Positions 1 through 10,429 of a stretch of 64,000 nt of DNA are shown here, piece by piece; position 1 is the first letter of the stretch; every line of letters begins with the position of its first letter. This stretch comes from Atherinomorus stipes. Its lineage: Eukaryota; Chordata; Actinopteri; Atheriniformes; Atherinidae. A model generated the notes under the pieces. It did not search any database. It saw nothing but the letters and a program-made list of their open reading frames with translations, and was not told the DNA's origin. The position numbers and the translations under genes were made by a program. Location: the NCBI GenBank assembly GCA_023101725.1, contig JALJCO010012651.1:1-64000 (forward strand), written 5' to 3'.

Positions 1-177
1 ACTTTGATCCACTTCCTCCTTAGTATCACTTCAGTCTGGAATCCGTGAAAATTTCAGTAGGGTTGGCGTTTATTCACGTTATCTACGAAGTAAAGCAGGA
101 ACATTGAACTGGGCTAGGGTGGGCCCCTCTAAGTGTTTCAAACCGGAAGTTCGGAACACGGAAGCGTGATAATCCCC
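1..177 (+). mobile_element. Right end of fold-back element D (truncated by window edge)
   Basis: This stretch matches 22388-22564, the right end of the complete fold-back element at 21433-22564, with only scattered differences. It finishes with the same terminus, GCGTGATAATCCCC. The left part lies outside the window. It abuts a copy of inverted-repeat element A that begins mid-arm at about 178, so D probably inserted into that A copy. There is no coding capacity. The superfamily is not identified. Confidence 0.6.
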
Positions 178-879
178 TATTCCTCCATACTGCTCGTCCA
201 ATGTAATCCAAGTGTCCTGAGTGGGTAGCGTCCAGAAATTTACTCGAAACGACGTCATTTACTATATTTCTAGAGCCTAAAAAGAAGAATATTACCCCAC
301 GGAGCGCGCACCTGCGCATCCACGAAACTACGTAAGCCTCGGCGTTCAGAGCCAACACTGCCGATAATACAAGCGTAGAAGAAGAAATTCACTGTTTACA
401 TTGTGTTAAGAGCAACAGAGCTGCAGACGAACCGGGACAAACACGAGAGGAGTTGGATATTGATTTAAAACAAATAATGAAAAAAAAGAGAACGCGCGAT
501 CTCGTCTGCGGCGCCTTCCGTAGTTTCATGAACGCGCATCGGCGTGCGCGCAAGAGATGCTGATATACTTCTATTTAGGCTCTAGAAATATACTAAATGG
601 CGTAGTTTTGAGTAAATTATGGACGCTACCCACTCAGGACACTTGGATTACATTGGACGAGCAGTATGGAGGAATATTAACAAGTTTTTGTGGACTTCTA
701 AGGACCTTGTTGGCTCGGGCTCAATCGAACTCCATTATATGAAAGTTGGGTGAAAACGAGAAGTCGTCCTGATCGCCGGCTGCATTTGAAATATTAAAAA
801 AGTGCTCCAGAGTCTTGCTCACCATGAAGGTAAGTGGAAAATAAAGTTAAATCGTTCTGTGGGTGAACTATTCCTTTAA
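178..879. mobile_element. Inverted-repeat TTAA element A, copy 1 (left arm cut short)
   Basis: This is a non-autonomous element of a family seen seven times here. The remaining left arm (178-290) is the reverse complement of the right arm (about 575-690): both hold the motif TACTGCTCGTCCAATGTAAT or its complement. An unpaired loop of roughly 250 bases separates them. The right terminus ACTATTCCT is followed by TTAA at 876-879. The left terminus is missing because element D joins in the arm. Short open frames inside are chance. Confidence 0.65.
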
Positions 880-1099
880 GTGCCCAATATTCAGTGTGAG
901 GTCAGGTTACTGCAGAAGAGAGTCAATGACAATCAACTCTCCTTGGACCTACAGTATCTGAAAGGGACATTGTGTAAAAAAAACTTGCTAGTACTTTTCA
1001 TGCTGTGTTCGCGTGAAACCGGGGAGACGGACAACAGCTGCTGCATGTGAAGGCATAAACAAGCCTCTATGTGAAGACATACGTACATACAATATCCCT

Positions 1100-1474
1100 T
1101 TAAAGGAATAGTACACCCACACAATGATGTGCGTTCATTTTCTACTCGCCCTCATGCTGAGCAAGACTCTGGAGCACTTTTTTAATATCTCAAATGCAGC
1201 CGGAGATCGGACAGGTTTTCGTTTTCCCCCAACTTTCATATAATGGAGTTCACTGGCGACTGAACCAAACACCAAGCACTTTGCAGCAGCTAGATGTTCT
1301 ACTGTTTAAGCAATAAAGATATACTAAATGATGTGGTTTTGAGTAAATTGTGGACACTACCCACTCAGGACACTTGGATTACATTCGACGAGCAGTATGG
1401 AGGAATATTGCCAAGTTTTTGTGGACTTTTATGGTCCTTTTTGGTTCAAAAATGAACACACATCATTCCTTTAA
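1100..1474. mobile_element. Inverted-repeat TTAA element A, copy 2 (internally deleted)
   Basis: The left end is TTAA then AGGAATAGTACACCCAC, and the right end is ATTCCT then TTAA at 1471-1474. The arms carry the usual family motifs: GCAAGACTCTGGAGCAC on the left and CACTCAGGACACTTGGATTA on the right. The loop and inner arms are almost gone, and the outer part of the right arm is also deleted, so the copy is about 375 bases against 868 for the full copy at 58633-59500. Confidence 0.7.
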
Positions 1475-1746
1475 AGGTGTTTTTTAAAAAAAAATATGCA
1501 AAGAAGGACTGCTAGGTAATATGTGTTTTCGTGTTTGATTAAAATGCAGGTGAGTGTGCTACAATCACGTTTATGTTAGAAGGCGTGGAAAAGGACATTT
1601 CTGATCAACATAATATGGCAGCCTATAAATTTCTGTTCTTTTACTCTCATACGTAAGCTATTTACAAAAGAGCATTAGGACCACTGAAGAAAAAAAATGC
1701 TGAGAAAAAAGTCAGAATTCTGACTTCTGAATTCTCTTTTTTTACA

Positions 1747-2060
1747 TTTCTAAAAAAGTCCACAAAAACTTGTCAATATTCCTCCATACTGCTCGTGCAA
1801 TGTAATCTAAGTGTCCTAAGTGGGTAGCGTCCATAATTTATTCCAAACAAAATCATTTAGTATATTTTTATAGCCTAAACAGTACTACATTGCAGTTTCT
1901 ATTTGCGCGTTCATGCACGTTCTCGACACCACAGAAGCGGCATTCAGCACCTACTCTGCCGATAATGCAAGCGTAGAAGAAGAAATTAGCTGTTTACATT
2001 GTGCTAAGAGCGAACGAGTTGCGGACAAACCGGGACAAACACAAGAGGGGAACATGCAAT
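1747..2060. mobile_element. Inverted-repeat element A, copy 3 (fragment), joined to element F remnant
   Basis: An inner left arm and loop of element A start near AAAGTCCACAAAAACTTGTC and stop near the CACAAGAGGGG of the loop. Both termini are missing. From about 2062 the sequence becomes a piece (AACTCCTAGAAATAAGG) that recurs at 27238 and resembles one end of the TTAA element F at 39602-39867. Confidence 0.55.
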
Positions 2061-2159
2061 CTCATCATATAAACTCCTAGAAATAAGGCCCAGGTTAAAA
2101 GAAAAAAAAAATCCTTTAATAACTCTTGGCCTCTGTTATTTTCTCTGGCCACCTCTAAA

Positions 2160-2370
2160 AAATCAAATCAAATCAAATCAAGTTTATTTATATAGCCCTT
2201 TACAGTACCCATTGGACACACAAAGTGCTTTACAGGAGGGGTAACAGAAAAACATTGGGACAGGTGGGGGGAGGGGAGAAAAAAAAAAAGAAACCACTGT
2301 CCCGCCCTCTGCAGAGGACGTGATAATGGGAATAAAAAACACCCTCAGTACAATTAAGCACGTATACAGA
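2160..2370 (-). mobile_element. LINE/SINE 3' tail
   Basis: On the minus strand the sequence reads AAGTGCTTTGTGTG, then GGGCTATATAAATAAACTT, then a (GATTT)n run ending near 2160. A growth of the form GCTATATAAATAAA plus a short 3' repeat is typical of fish non-LTR retrotransposon tails and their SINE partners. No reverse transcriptase remains. The boundary on the right is uncertain because the flank is low complexity. Confidence 0.55.
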
Positions 2371-2499
2371 CAATCACAATATCAATATAAAAAAAAAATC
2401 CCTGCAGGCGCCCCTGACTGGACATTTCCTCCTCTGCTGGTAGCCATATGCCTCTTGCCACTGGTCTTCTCGTAGTCTTCTACTTTTCTTTTTTGTTGA

Positions 2500-5400
2500 G
2501 GGTGAATCCTTAAACTTGGACTGGACCCAGTGTTCAAACCCCCAATATTTAAAAAAAATATAAAAAATTTTAGGGAGGTTACCATTATTTTTATAATAAG
2601 TGGTGGTTAGGGGCGGGTGTGGCGGGGGTTTGAGAGATTTAGGATATTTATGGGATTTTTGGGCTCTTTTGGATGTATGATCAATAAATTTAAAAAAGGG
2701 GAAATATACGAGAATATGACCATTTCATATAAATGTGAGTAAAAATGTGAGCTGGGGTGATTTTTGTGGGGACTCTTGGGGGAATTTGTCGTGTGTGATA
2801 TTTCTGTGGAATGATTCTTTCTTGTGAGGGTGAGGTGAGTGAGGGGCGTCTGTGGGTGGGGTGGGTGTGGGGGGGTGCGTGGCCAGTAGGAGATGCGCCA
2901 GGAGGGGGAGGGGGGGGAAAGAAAAAGAAAATCAAAAGAAGGGGAGAGGAGGGAAATATAGATAAAAAATTAAAAGGGAGAAAGGGGGATGGGTTGGGGG
3001 GGGGTGGGAGAGGGGGAAGAGCCAGGACCGATCTAATGTTGATTAATGATGAGAGATGAGGGAGGCGTGGAGACTTTTGCTGTTATCGGCGGAGTAACGA
3101 AAGGAGCAATTTGGGAGTTACTTTTGAGAATTAAGTCTGAATATAAATATAAGTTTTGTTAAGAGGTTAAAATATTTATTGGAATATATTAATGTGTTTA
3201 TTAGTGAGATCATGAGAAGCGCTTTGGGGTGGTTGTCTTTTGGAGGTTGCTGTTAAAGATTAGATATAAAAATTAATAAAAAAATAAATATATAAACTTA
3301 TAAATTTACATTTTAAATTATGATATAATTTACCCATTATTTAATGACGTATTTAAGTAAATAGGGCATGTGAGCGTGTCAAAGAGTAGTTATTATTAGT
3401 GTGGTAATAATTTTTGGAGTAATAGTGGTGTTCGTTTTACTTGGGTTGGTGTATTAGTTTTGTCTAAGATTTATCTGGTATTAGGGTGACTGAAATAATG
3501 GGCTAGATAAAAATTTATATTTTACCATTAAATTTATATATTATAATATATTATATAATAAATAATTAAAATAAAAAAATAATAATTAAATGTTGAATAA
3601 ATGATGAAAAATTTATAAATAAAAATCATATAAAGAATAATATTAATATATAGAGTGATTAAAAAATTTATAAAATATTTACAATTTATTTTTTAATACA
3701 TAATATAGACATATTTTATTAGAAAATTTATATATTGAAATTTAAAAATAAAAAATTGAAAAAACAGAATAAAAATTTTAGAAATAAGTAAAATTAAATT
3801 CTAGTGTTAATGTATTAATGTGCAAAATGGTATATATAGAAATGTATAAATATAGTTATGATATATATTAATTTTAAAAACTAATTCTAAAGATTTATTT
3901 AAAATTTAAATTTTTACTAATAAAAAAAAATAAATAAAAAAATTATATATATTAAAAAAAATTTTATATAAAATATATAAGTGTCAATATATTAGATGTA
4001 AATCTTTTCTTGATATAAAATATTTTTATAACTATCGTTTTGGTTTAGTTTTATAATTGATTAAGTTATTTAAATTTTGTATTAAATTATACTATTTTTT
4101 TTTTAAGAATTGTTAGTATTTATATTTTAAAAATTAATAAAAATAATTTGTTAATAATTATATATAAATATTTAATGCAAAATGTTATATGGATTTTGAT
4201 ATAATATAAATTTATAAGAATATAAATAGAAATTTTGGCTATATGAAGGGGGATATATATATAAGTATTAAGAGAAAGATAGGTTATAGAAATATGAAAA
4301 TAGACATATACATAAATAAGCAAGCAGACAGGGGTTAGTTCCTTGGCTGAGGCTCCTTCGGGGGGGGCCGTCCTATGGGGGGGGGCGTCGCTCGGGGGGC
4401 GGCTGCGGGGGGGCGGGGTGGGTTGTTGCGAAGATGGGCTATTAGGAATTTTGAGAAAGAGAGAATAGGTAGTTTTGATTAAGGATTCAGAGGGACGTAG
4501 TAGAGATGGTTATAGAAGAGTGTTTTAGGGTAATATGTTGAAAGGTAGTATGGTAATAAGTTGTTCATTCATTAGTTAACATACTAACAAGCACGTGCGA
4601 ATACCCTCGGTTGGCTCTGGTGCTGCTTTTCAGTCGGATTTTTATCTGAGTTGTTTTAATTAATTTGTTTATATGTGTTTTTTTCATTATTTTTAAATTT
4701 ATGTGTATTACAGTATTATCGGTAAGGGAATATGGTTAGATTAGTTGCGTGAAGGTGAAATATGTGGGATGGAAGTCATAATGATAATATTGTTATTTTA
4801 TAATTTCAATTTAATTTGTATTTTAACTGTAATTAATTTGGAATTTGAAAGAGAATACATAGCAGGGAGAGGATTGGGAAAAGAAGAGAAATGATGGAGA
4901 GGTGAGAGTGAAGAAGGAGACCAATAAAAGATAAGTTTTATAATATGGAAGTATAATCTGGGATCTATACAGTGGGAGAGTACAATTATGTTTTGATGTT
5001 TATACTGTTTAAATTTATTATATATTATATTATTTTATTTTTCATATTTTTTGCTTATTTGCCATATGGAAAATATTCTGTACATATGATGTGATGCAGG
5101 AAAGTAGAGAAAAAAATAGGTTATGTCTGGTAAGTGAATAAAATTACACAGAAAGACAAATAATTGATATAAAAGATATGCATTTAAGAAATCTCTTTAA
5201 TAATTGACTTGTATTAATAATGTCTAGAAAGTAATATATATAATAATGATATAGAATTATTCTTGTATTTTTGTTAAATATAACATTAATACTATTAAAT
5301 TCATATTATTTTTTTATACTTATTAATTTGAATTGCAATTATCTATGATTCAATGTGTGATAATATTTCTGTCCTTTGTAATATTATACTAATTCATATA

Positions 5401-6330
5401 CAATTACATTTGGGATAATTTTTATGTAACTATTTTTTTTTTTTACATATATTTGTAGTTATTTTTTTAGTTTCTTTTTTTGATATGGTCAAGTGATTCT
5501 GGGAGATACATGATAAGCGAGGTGTGGGGCAAGGTGAAAAAAGAGGAGCTGGGTGTGGGTGATGGAGTGGGGTCAGGGGGAGGTGGGAGGAGATATTTGG
5601 TGTTATGGATATGAAAGCAAATAACTAGAATTTTGATATAAAAATATAATTATTTATATTTTAATTTATATATTTATATTTATATATTTTAATTTTTATT
5701 TTTTTAATATAATTTTGTAAATTTTTCAATTTTATTTTTTAATAATAATATTTTAATATTTATTTAAAAATATAAATTAATAATATTGATATTTTAATTT
5801 ATAGAAATTAATTTTAAAAAATATAATTTTAATATTAATATAAATAATGTTAATAAATATAAATAAATAAATATGAAAAAAAGTTTTAAAAAAATTTTTA
5901 ATGAAATAAAAAAAAAATAATAAAAATAAAATATCATCATATAAATAAATTATAATAATTTAATAGGATTAAATTAATTTAGTATTTTATTAAATAAAAT
6001 ATTATAATTTATTGATTTATAGATTTTTAAAGGTTGAATTTAATTAAGGGAATGGGAAAATAATAGATTATAAGGGTAAAATTAGTAAAATATCAATTTT
6101 TAAAAATAAAAATATTTGGACATTAATTATTAGTAGAATATATGTGATTTGAAAATCAAATAATTATAGGATTAAAATAAATGGTAGGAAAACAAATGGA
6201 TAGTATAGGTTAAAAAATAGGCAAATATAAAAAGTTAATATAATTTTAAAAGTATATTCGAATAAGAGACGACGAAGGATAAAAAACAGGTGGGGCATAT
6301 AGGTGTACCGATTATATTGAAGTTTTAGAA
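2500..6330. other. Compositionally anomalous low-complexity block, no gene
   Basis: Roughly 3.8 kb looks unlike the rest of the window. The plus strand is very poor in C. Long stretches are nearly pure A/T: 3541-3600 has no C and 5641-5700 has neither C nor G. These alternate with G-rich islands at 2590-3060 and 4350-4440. No repeat unit, transposon end or plausible exon was recognised. Open frames here are compositional accidents. It may be a degenerate satellite or poorly resolved assembly sequence. Confidence 0.6.
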
Positions 6331-6663
6331 TGATGTTAGACCGTTAAAAAGCTGGCAGTTTGAGGAAATTGAGATGTCTAGGGTAGGTGAGACGGCTAAA
6401 AAAATTCTCGGAGGGCAAAGACGTGTGTTCGATGATATGATGAGGGAAGAGATTTCTATATTTCCCACCTGGCAACACTGCTAAGTGCTCGCTCGCTGTT
6501 TTTTTGTTGACGTTTTTTTCCATTGAAATCTTGATTGAGATAAGTGACCAGAATACTTGCAATGCAAAGTAATATTAGGTTGAATGTAAGACTAAAGGTT
6601 AATAAAAGGAAGAGATCTGTTTCCCTGACAGCGGTCATTATATGAAAATAATCACCGCTTAAA

Positions 6664-7065
6664 GGTTAAATATATAGAATACGTACAGAACAGCAACAGC
6701 ACGTGTGTCTAGGTTGTAGTTGCAATGGCAGAAAAACAACTCCAGCCGCTGGGATGCCAGGCTCGCTGCGGATATGCAAGTGAGCAACAATCTGCAGCAT
6801 GTCCAACAAGTAACGCAGAGGAGTTTATAACTGACAGGTAATTAATGTTAGCCATGTTAGCAAACAAGCTAGCTTACCGATCCAGGAGAAAAGTCGCCAT
6901 TTGACTCCGTGGAAAACGTTTATGTGGGTCCATTTAGTGTAGCTTCACCTAAATTTACTCCAGGTTTTGCTCTTCTCAGGTTACTCCTCCTCAGAAACAG
7001 ATAACAACATCTCCAGGGCTCTGAAGCAGCTGCCTCACTCGTCATCTCCACTGTTTCCCTGTACC
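6664..7065 (-). repeat. Dispersed repeat B, copy 1 (exon-like)
   Basis: On the minus strand this is closely similar to 28396-28803. Shared blocks include GGGAAACAGTGGAGA, AAACCTGGAGTAAATTTAGG and GCATCCCAGCGGCTGGAG. Both copies hold a start-codon-like ATGGCGACTTTTCTCC followed eight codons later by GTAAGC. The repeat may be a piece of a gene's first exon and intron carried by a mobile element, or part of an uncharacterised transposon. No terminal repeats were found. Confidence 0.55.
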
Positions 7066-7069
7066 AGCC

Positions 7070-8110
7070 TGACTGTGCCCAAAATATTGTTGCCAGAGAT
7101 TGTATTTGGCAACCCGCACTGACGGCGTGTATTGGCTTACAGCCGTAAATATAATGCATTATCAAACCCGTAAAAATGTATTTTAATTTTTAATTACATC
7201 GTTTAATTACAAAATGTAAGTTACCTAAGTTATCTTTCTTCTGCTTTATCCTAGTGTGAACATTAGATTGTTAAAAACTCCCTATCTATAATAAAACTAA
7301 ATTGGTTGCTGACCAAATTTCTGGCATAATCAACTGGCATAATTTTTTCTTATGAGTTCCAAGTTTTCATAAACATATCAGATGTTTGATGTGGACTGAG
7401 ACATAGAAATCTCATTATACATGTTAGCAGGAATAAAACACTGAAAAGGAGTATTAGAAATATGAATAAAATGTATATTCTTAAGCATTCAAGACATCTG
7501 GCATAGTGTCAGATTTATGCAGATGGTTATAAGAAAAAAAAAAAGAATGAAAGCAGAAACAACCAGAAATATTGAAAGAATAATTGACATCAGTGGAAAC
7601 AAAAGCACACATCAGTTACAGAACCTAGAAATGAGTATTACTTATTTCATATATTTCCCAATTCATTCCATTTAGGTACACATATGTATGTTACATTGCT
7701 AAGGAGCAACACTTATTTATGTAAGTTAATAATTATCAATGAAATGCTTATTTTATGACAGTAGTTTTTGGGCTGCAATGTAAGGACTTTTTAACTGCAG
7801 CACATCAGAATTACATCTTTATTTCAAACGCATTTATACTTGCATTCATTATTTCTTATAGTATTCATAGAATTAGCATTTTGCTATTGATTGAGCTAAT
7901 ATGCCTCACTGACAAAAGAGCAGTTATTGCTGGTTTCTAACTGATCAATAAAGTATTAATAAGTGATTTATTAACCATAAATTATGCACTATTTTCTCTG
8001 TGTTAATCCCTTCATTTGTCTCATTTGACTTCCATCTTGCCTGCTTCTCAGATCAACTTGAGGTGTCTATGGGAAATCATTAGTATAGATTGTTCTGCAG
8101 TGCTGCGTCA

Positions 8111-8156
<46 letters not shown>

Positions 8157-9171
8157 ATCGTACCCTCTTTCTATTTAATCTAATCAGAGGGATGCTTCAA
8201 ACTTTTCTGCAGTTAAAAGTGCATTAGTGAGGACAAATTCTTGGCAAGGAATGGATGGGTGTGTTGTAGCATAATAGAAACAACCTGGACACAGCAAAGA
8301 CACACTGATTTACACAAAACGACGACAAACCCTCTCGCAGTGTGGCAAAGACAAAGGTGAGCCTTGTCTGTCCGTGAAAGTCAGTCGTTCTCAGGTATCA
8401 AAGCAGAGGAGAGAACAGAGAACAAGAACCACAACAGGATGTGGGTTGGAGTGACAGAGAGAGAAAGAAGGAGAGATTTTAATGTGTTATTGTTTATGTA
8501 TCAAAGCTGGTGGGAAATTCCATTCAGAAGAGAAAAAATGACACTGATATCAGACATATTTCAGATTCTCAGACGTGTGTATGTGAATGTGCGCTTCTCT
8601 GATTCTTCAAATCATCATCAGTGCACGATTTAAGCATCAGGTTTGACGACCTTCGTTTCAGACATCCTTCTTTTTGTCCTTCTCTTTCTCCTTCTGACTC
8701 TGTCAGAGCAGCATTTAGCTCCAGTCTATTAATATTTCATGCCACCAGTCCAATACCTGCCTATCAATAACCCAGACAAGACACATCTCAGGTCTAATCC
8801 ATCATACTCGCCACTGACGAGGCGGCTGCAGAATTGTGTGTATGCGTGCGTGTGTTGGTGTTGATGGATCATTTGTTTCTGCTGACAAAGCCATAGTGGC
8901 TTAGATAAACAGGCTCAACAGCTGGGAGATCGAAAGAAGCCATTCATCATTTCCTGTAGGAATACACATTCACGTGTGCATGCGAACACTCTTGTGCATT
9001 CACACACAGGCACAATTTTACAGACATTCAAGATTTAAATGTGTTTTCATTCATTGTTATGATTGAGGAAGAAAGAGGTTTTGGATGCAATATCACTATT
9101 TTCACAAGATGTCAAAAAGTACTGAGATTACTTGAGAAATTCAGGTTTATAATTAAAGTACTCTGTCAGGG
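7070..9171. other. No gene recognised
   Basis: About 2 kb of moderately AT-rich sequence without a recognised exon, RNA gene or transposon end. It holds one CA microsatellite at 8111-8151. The open frames in it lack family resemblance. Confidence 0.5.
8111..8151. repeat. (CA)n microsatellite
   Basis: About 20 uninterrupted CA units, followed by ATACACAT. Confidence 0.95.
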
Positions 9172-9624
9172 TTAAAGGTCCAGTGTGTAAGAATTACTGA
9201 CATCTAGTGGTAAAGATGGGTATTTGAGAGAAAAGATGTTTTCTTTCAAACAACTTCATATTCCAAGCACCGTTGTGAATGTACGGTGGCCATTAGTGGC
9301 CAGAATTCAGACATAAAAATGTTTTCAACTGTGAGTGGATCCAGTGGTCTCAGGTGTAGCTATGACTGTTCTAAGTAACTACTTTTTATGTCTTTTAAGG
9401 CATTGCCTATCCCAAACAGTGCTCTAACTCCCATTAAACAAAGCTGGTACAGCAGTTTTAAAGTTCAGAGGTTTCTCACTCCACACACATTGTTCTGTCC
9501 ATTCAGGGACACCGTAGTAAAAATGGTAGAACAAATATGGCAGCCTCCATGAATGTTTACCCCCAGCAAGTAGATATAAATGACTTATTCTAAGAAAATA
9601 AGCACATAACAGTTATTCTAGTGC
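9172..9624 (+). mobile_element. TTAA element C, copy 1 (right end missing)
   Basis: It begins with TTAA then AGGTCCAGTGTGTAAGAATT and runs closely parallel to the complete copy at 15355-15902, through the shared motif AATATGGCAGCCTCCAT, until about GTTATTCTAG. The last 80 or so bases, including the right terminal inverted repeat, are absent. It is non-coding and non-autonomous. ACTGACATCTAGTGG-type elements of this kind are common in spiny-rayed fish genomes. Confidence 0.7.
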
Positions 9625-10000
9625 CGCGAGAAGCATGAACTTTCATAAGACAGGAAACAGAAAAAATCAGTAACTGTAAAATTCCATATTTTTGGAAGAT
9701 GATGCATATTTCAAGTTTTTGTATTGGGATAGTGTGTTGCATAGACGAGGTTTTGGGAGTCTAATATAATCTGTTCACCACTAATGAGGCCATGTGAATG
9801 TCAAGAGTGAGCATCAAAGTCCCTGTTCATGGGTGGTCAGCTTTGTGTCTTTGTTCTTAAACAGTTGAATCAGACAACAGCTTATCATTCTACGTATATT
9901 TATCATTCTACGTAATTCAGATTCTCCAATTAGTGCACACTATCAAGCTAACAGCCTCCCATATAATCTCTTATGTAATACAAATGCATAAATTGAGTTA

Positions 10001-10423
10001 AGCCCAGCATACACTGTGATTTTTTGATGTTTTGAGACGATTTTCCAGTTGTGCAACAATTTGGGTGATCGGGCCGACTCTTGACCAAATCGAGTGTCGT
10101 GCGTTGTGCAGGATACAAGGGGGTCATGAGAGGCGACTGGCACGTCACGTGCAAATTTTTATAGTTATGTGTGCTGTGTTCCTTGCTTGGGTGTGTGAAT
10201 GCTTGTTTTATTTTATTATGTATTTGTTTTTATTGTCTTGCAAAGCACATTGGGTTGCCTTTGGCAGGAAAAGCGCTTTATAAATAAAGTTTTATTTGAT
10301 TTGATTTGATTTGATTTGATTTGATTTGATTTGATTTGATTTGATTTGATTTGATTCGATTTGCACAATTTGAGTTGGGGCTGCGAGCAACGTTTGAAAA
10401 TATCACACAGTGTATCCTAGGCT
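10001..10423. mobile_element. PIF/Harbinger-like MITE with nested LINE tail
   Basis: Inverted ends AGCCCAGCATACACTGTG (left) and, on the opposite strand, AGCCTAGGATACACTGTG (right) are flanked by TTA on both sides (9998-10000 and 10424-10426). A 3-base TWA duplication is characteristic of PIF/Harbinger elements. No transposase is present. The centre is interrupted by a LINE/SINE tail ending in a GATTT array. Confidence 0.6.
10180..10362 (+). mobile_element. LINE/SINE 3' tail with (GATTT)n
   Basis: The motif GCAAAGCACATTGGG, then AAAAGCGCTTTATAAATAAA, then about 15 copies of TTTGA/GATTT makes a typical fish non-LTR retrotransposon tail. It lies inside the MITE at 10001-10423. Its 5' end is unclear. 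It is in opposite orientation to the similar tail at 2160-2370. Confidence 0.6.
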
Positions 10424-10429
10424 TTAGTT

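Noticed and set aside
2690..3059. Proline-rich and glycine-rich frames
   Set aside because: Artefacts of the G-rich islands in the anomalous block.
8111..8151. CRISPR-like or other regular arrays
   Set aside because: All regular arrays here are simple microsatellites. There are no spaced direct repeats, as expected for an animal genome.
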